A stretch of 64,000 bases of DNA from NCBI GenBank assembly GCA_963921425.1, contig OY992840.1, positions 17,214,621 through 17,278,620 of the forward strand, written 5' to 3'. The stretch comes from Dryas octopetala. Its lineage: Eukaryota; Streptophyta; Magnoliopsida; Rosales; Rosaceae. The position numbers were made by a program, and so were the translations under genes. The notes below the pieces were generated by a model, which was given only the letters and a program-made list of their open reading frames with translations, searched no databases and was not told the DNA's origin. Shown piece after piece: positions 61,001 to 64,000 of this stretch (the first letter of the stretch is position 1; each line of letters begins with the position of its first letter).

Positions 61001-64000
61001 AAATAACTAAAAGAAATCTCAAACCTTTTTTTCTTCTTTCCAATTGCCCAAACCCCCCCTCATTTTTTTTCTTTCCTTACTTTTTTTTCCCCGTGCCTCT
61101 CTTCAGTCTTTTTTTTATTTTTTTATCTTTCCTTCCTTTTTTCCCGTGTCTCTTACTTAGCCAAGCTTTTTCTTCACTAAGTGTAACAACCCAAATTTTG
61201 ACTTATAGTAATTTTGTTACTTAAATTTTTCAAATTTGTTTTAAGGTTTGTTTAAAGGAATTAGAAATTTCTTTAAATTTATTTTAACTAACTTAGACCT
61301 TTGGTTGTGATTCTAGAGCTTAGTTGTGTGGAAATGAATTTTAGAAAATGAAAATTCAAGAATCTGACGATTATTATTTTTTTCATAATTAAATTATAAG
61401 AGTAGGATTTTTCATAATTTTTTTGAAAGCAATTTGACTATTTTGAGGTTATGGGAAATTAGTACTCATCAATACGAGTCCGTAGAATTTTTCGGTAAGT
61501 TATTTGGAGTCTCGAGCTTTTTTGGTGAATTTCTGAAGTTGGAGAAAATAGAAAATATGAAAATTTTGATAATTTCGATAATTTCGATAAATTTCGGTAA
61601 ATTTCAAAAATTTCGCCGAAATCTTCCCGAAAAATTATTAAACATGTGTTTCGATTTCGACACCCTAAAAAAACGAAATTTAATTCCTTGATTGGCAGGT
61701 CAAGACTTCCCCCAGAAAAAAAGAAAAAAAAAATGAGACTAGAGGACTTGGAAGTGAGATACATTGCAAGATGCTAGGATCCAAGATCCATAAAGGCATA
61801 CCCTGCATTTGCCAAAGCTGTTGAAAGGCCTACAAACCGTACTTCACGCTCTGTCTGTGATGATATATATCTCATCCTTGACACAATAACCTGGAACATA
61901 AAATTTGGGAGTTAAGATGTTCAATGAATTACAATAAATGAAAACAATTACTTAACCTAACAATACAAGAAATAAAACAAATGGGCAGAATGGAAAACAA
62001 ATACCCTGTTTAAAATCCACAAACCCAGTCATAATTGACCTCTGGTTGAACATCTATGGTCTAACAGTGAGCCATATCCCAGTAAGGTCAAATCGAGATA
62101 GACCAGAATGACCCTAATGAAAACTACCCAGTTCATAATGACGTTAGATTATTCAAACTCAAGCCCAGACCATCAAATATCAGGTCACCGACCAGCGCAT
62201 ATTTGTACATATAAATTAGACATATTTGTACAATAATGATGTTAGATTATGCCACACAGAATTAAAGAGCTAAGGTTCATTTTAGCTAAAGAACACAAGA
62301 TGTTTTCAATAAATACCTCAAGGATGGGTCCACGGTCAGCTCCCAACAAGTGAATCTCATCCAAGATCATAAGCCCAACCTAATGATGAAAAACACACAT
62401 TAATACAGCTTGCAGAGTGACTTCAAATGATCTAGTAGAATTCAAGTGTAAAAAGAACAAAAAATAAAGGAGAAACTGATTAAAGAAAATAAAACAATGC
62501 CTTCTTTAAAAAAAAACAAAAAAACAAAAAAACAAAAGAGAGACAATATGTGAAAGAATGCACCTTTTTAACATAGGTTCGACTATGCCAATTACGACTG
62601 ATACCATCCCACTTCTCAGGAGTAGATATTATGATATCCGCTGACAAGATGGCCATCAAATCTGGAGTATAGTCTCCTGTCATTTCAACCTGATAAAAAC
62701 AGTGAATTATTACCAATACCACATGCTAAGATGTTACTTATTGTTCTTAAGAAAAAAAAAAGTCACCATTTTTTTCCCTAGTTGAGAGACAAGACCCCTT
62801 CTCCAATCATTCATTCTTTCTCGAACAATGGCCTTTAAAGGTGCTATGTAAATAACCTACAGCCAACAATTCATACATAGTACACTTTAGCATATAAAGA
62901 AGCATTCAAAATTGCAGTTCAAAATTGTAGTGGAAGTGTGAAGTGTGGAACACAATGATCACACACCAAATGTTTTATCCTCACATCAAGTAATCTCAAT
63001 TGCAGTTCAAAATTTATACTTAACTACAAAGCATATCATTCGATCAAAATCAGAAGGAAATCACAAAAGAGCTGTATGGTATGAACCTATGCATAATTCA
63101 GTCTATAAATTTGATAAAATGTCAAATCATGAGATCTGGTGAGTAGGGACAGCAATTTCCTTTTGTAGAGTTGTGCCCAGATCAGCACCAAGAAGTGCTA
63201 TTCTCTGGAAACAAACACTTTTTCATTTTGAGATTTTCCAGATATTCTTTGCCTACTTTTGTTCTTCGTTATATTGCATTAAGAAATGTGAATGGCATAC
63301 CTTCATATCAGGCTGGGTATTGAAGAGGCGAAGCATAGCAAGCTCAGCAGATATAGTTTTCCCACTTCCAGTGGGAGCTCCTAATAGAACATTATTGTCT
63401 GTGTGATACAGGACATGGAAAACCTGCTCGATTCCCAAAAAAAATATCAAGTCATTGAAATGTGATGGGTACAGCCCGAAAGAAGAAAAAATAGAGTAAA
63501 AAGAAGCATAAATAAATGTCTAGAATCTCTGAGCCAAACCTGTGTTTGTATAGGGTTAAAGTGTGAGAATTTGTACAATGCTTCATAAGTACTGTTGCCA
63601 AGTGAAGTCACAGGAAGAGGTTTTAAATCAAGAAGTTCTGTATGTGAAGTATGAGCCTGAAGAAAGCATAGTTGTCTAATGAGACAAAGCTTTTGCCAGG
63701 AGCACCTTGCCAAAAGAAAAAACACCAAATCCTAATTAACAATGAGATATAAGTACCTCTGGAAGTGCTAGATTCTGGAAAGATATGGTGTAGAAAGCCT
63801 CTGCATGCAACCAGGAATCAGAAACAGCACGAATATAATATTGTGGTGGATGTGGCTCAAATATTGGCACAGTGAATGAAAGCTTCTGAGGTTCCCCTTT
63901 AGCCATCCGCTTTGTTAGAGTGAAAAGCTCTGAGTGGTAGATGTGGTCATTCTCAGAATCCTGTTAATATAGTCGAACCGGGCAGAAAATATATTTTAAA
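55022..64000 (-). CDS. BRR2C: Ski2-like DExH-box RNA helicase, C-terminal half (BRR2C/DExH14, ASCC3-like)
   Basis: Large helicase with two tandem RecA/Sec63 cassettes; 906 residues of the second cassette and tail lie here, and the 5' half lies beyond the right edge. Exons: complement(55022..55570, 56271..56438, 56554..56649, 57057..57119, 57211..57376, 57482..57549, 58241..58384, 58477..58632, 59208..59273, 59398..59589, 59670..59819, 60208..60298, 61802..61890, 62317..62379, 62564..62689, 62767..62856, 63301..63423, 63540..63656, 63757..63960). Motifs in order: NPIQTQ (Q-like), GAPTGSGKT (Walker A), [10 protein letters not shown] (Ia), STPEKWDG (Ib), LDEIHLLG (DEIH box), [15 protein letters not shown] (III), [25 protein letters not shown] (V) and [12 protein letters not shown] (VI). 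The Sec63 part ends with [26 protein letters not shown] and [14 protein letters not shown]. One intron (59397..59274) needs a GC donor. Another (60299..61801) holds a DNA transposon. It may act in spliceosome remodelling or, like ASCC3, in ribosome quality control or DNA alkylation repair. Confidence 0.94.
60502..61692. mobile_element. Non-autonomous DNA transposon in a helicase intron
   Basis: The 1.19-kb insertion is flanked by TGGCAGGT at 60494-60501 and 61693-61700, a perfect 8-bp duplication (8 of 9 if extended one base left). The left end reads AAGGAATAAAATTTCG and the right end, read backwards, ATCAAGGAATTAAATTTCG, so the ends are inverted repeats apart from three bases at the tip. Both subterminal regions are packed with AAATTTCG/CGAAATTT words. 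The interior is AT-rich with a T/C-rich tract, and no transposase was recognised. The size and 8-9-bp duplication fit a hAT or Mutator-type non-autonomous element. Intron splice sites are unaffected. Confidence 0.75.

Overview
This is nuclear DNA of a flowering plant, most likely a woody eudicot. Genes are split by short AT-rich GT-AG introns. The proteins are plant-specific or plant-type: a NAC factor, an expansin, a CYP75B flavonoid hydroxylase, a family 1 UGT, HSP101 and VIP4/LEO1. Intergenic DNA is AT-rich with plant transposon remnants. I could not fix the species. I saw no tRNA, rRNA, CRISPR array or bacterial-style operon.

Layout. 0-3.5 kb: the possible 5' end of a minus-strand gene, then RPS19 (minus) with a telo-box/site II promoter. 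5.3-7.7 kb: a short atypical NAC gene (plus). 8.35-9.12 kb: an internally deleted LINE with an intact target-site duplication. 9.6-10.8 kb: an alpha-expansin (plus). 11.3-12.9 kb: a UGT83A1-like glycosyltransferase (minus). 13.6-17.2 kb: an Asterix/WDR83OS homologue (minus) and an unrecognised eight-exon gene (plus) share a 271-bp divergent promoter. 17.8-19.1 kb: a non-autonomous hAT-like element with perfect 8-bp TSDs. 20.6-27.7 kb: a large disordered Q/S/N-rich protein of 1859 codons (minus). 30.6-35.0 kb: LEO1/VIP4 of the Paf1 complex (plus).

36.1-45.5 kb: a tandem HSP101 (ClpB1) pair. The first copy is full length (911 aa) and sits behind an array of perfect heat shock elements. The second copy has lost the promoter and the whole N-terminal domain. 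It starts at a new ATG where copy 1 has AAG, yet keeps every downstream exon open (751 aa).

46.3-47.0 kb: a decayed copia integrase fragment. 48.8-51.8 kb: flavonoid 3'-hydroxylase (plus). 52.8-54.4 kb: a CAND2/TPRA1-type seven-helix membrane protein (plus). 55.0 kb to the right edge: the C-terminal half of a Ski2-like DExH-box helicase (BRR2C/ASCC3 type, minus) with a DNA transposon in one intron.

Exon coordinates were built by hand from splice sites and phase. In every complete gene the exon lengths sum to a multiple of three, and several predicted lengths match my recollection of the family length (RPS19 143 aa, HSP101 911 aa, F3'H 513 aa). The genes are independent neighbours, not a pathway cluster. 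The parts most worth follow-up are the HSP101 tandem with its promoter array and the three structurally clear transposon insertions.
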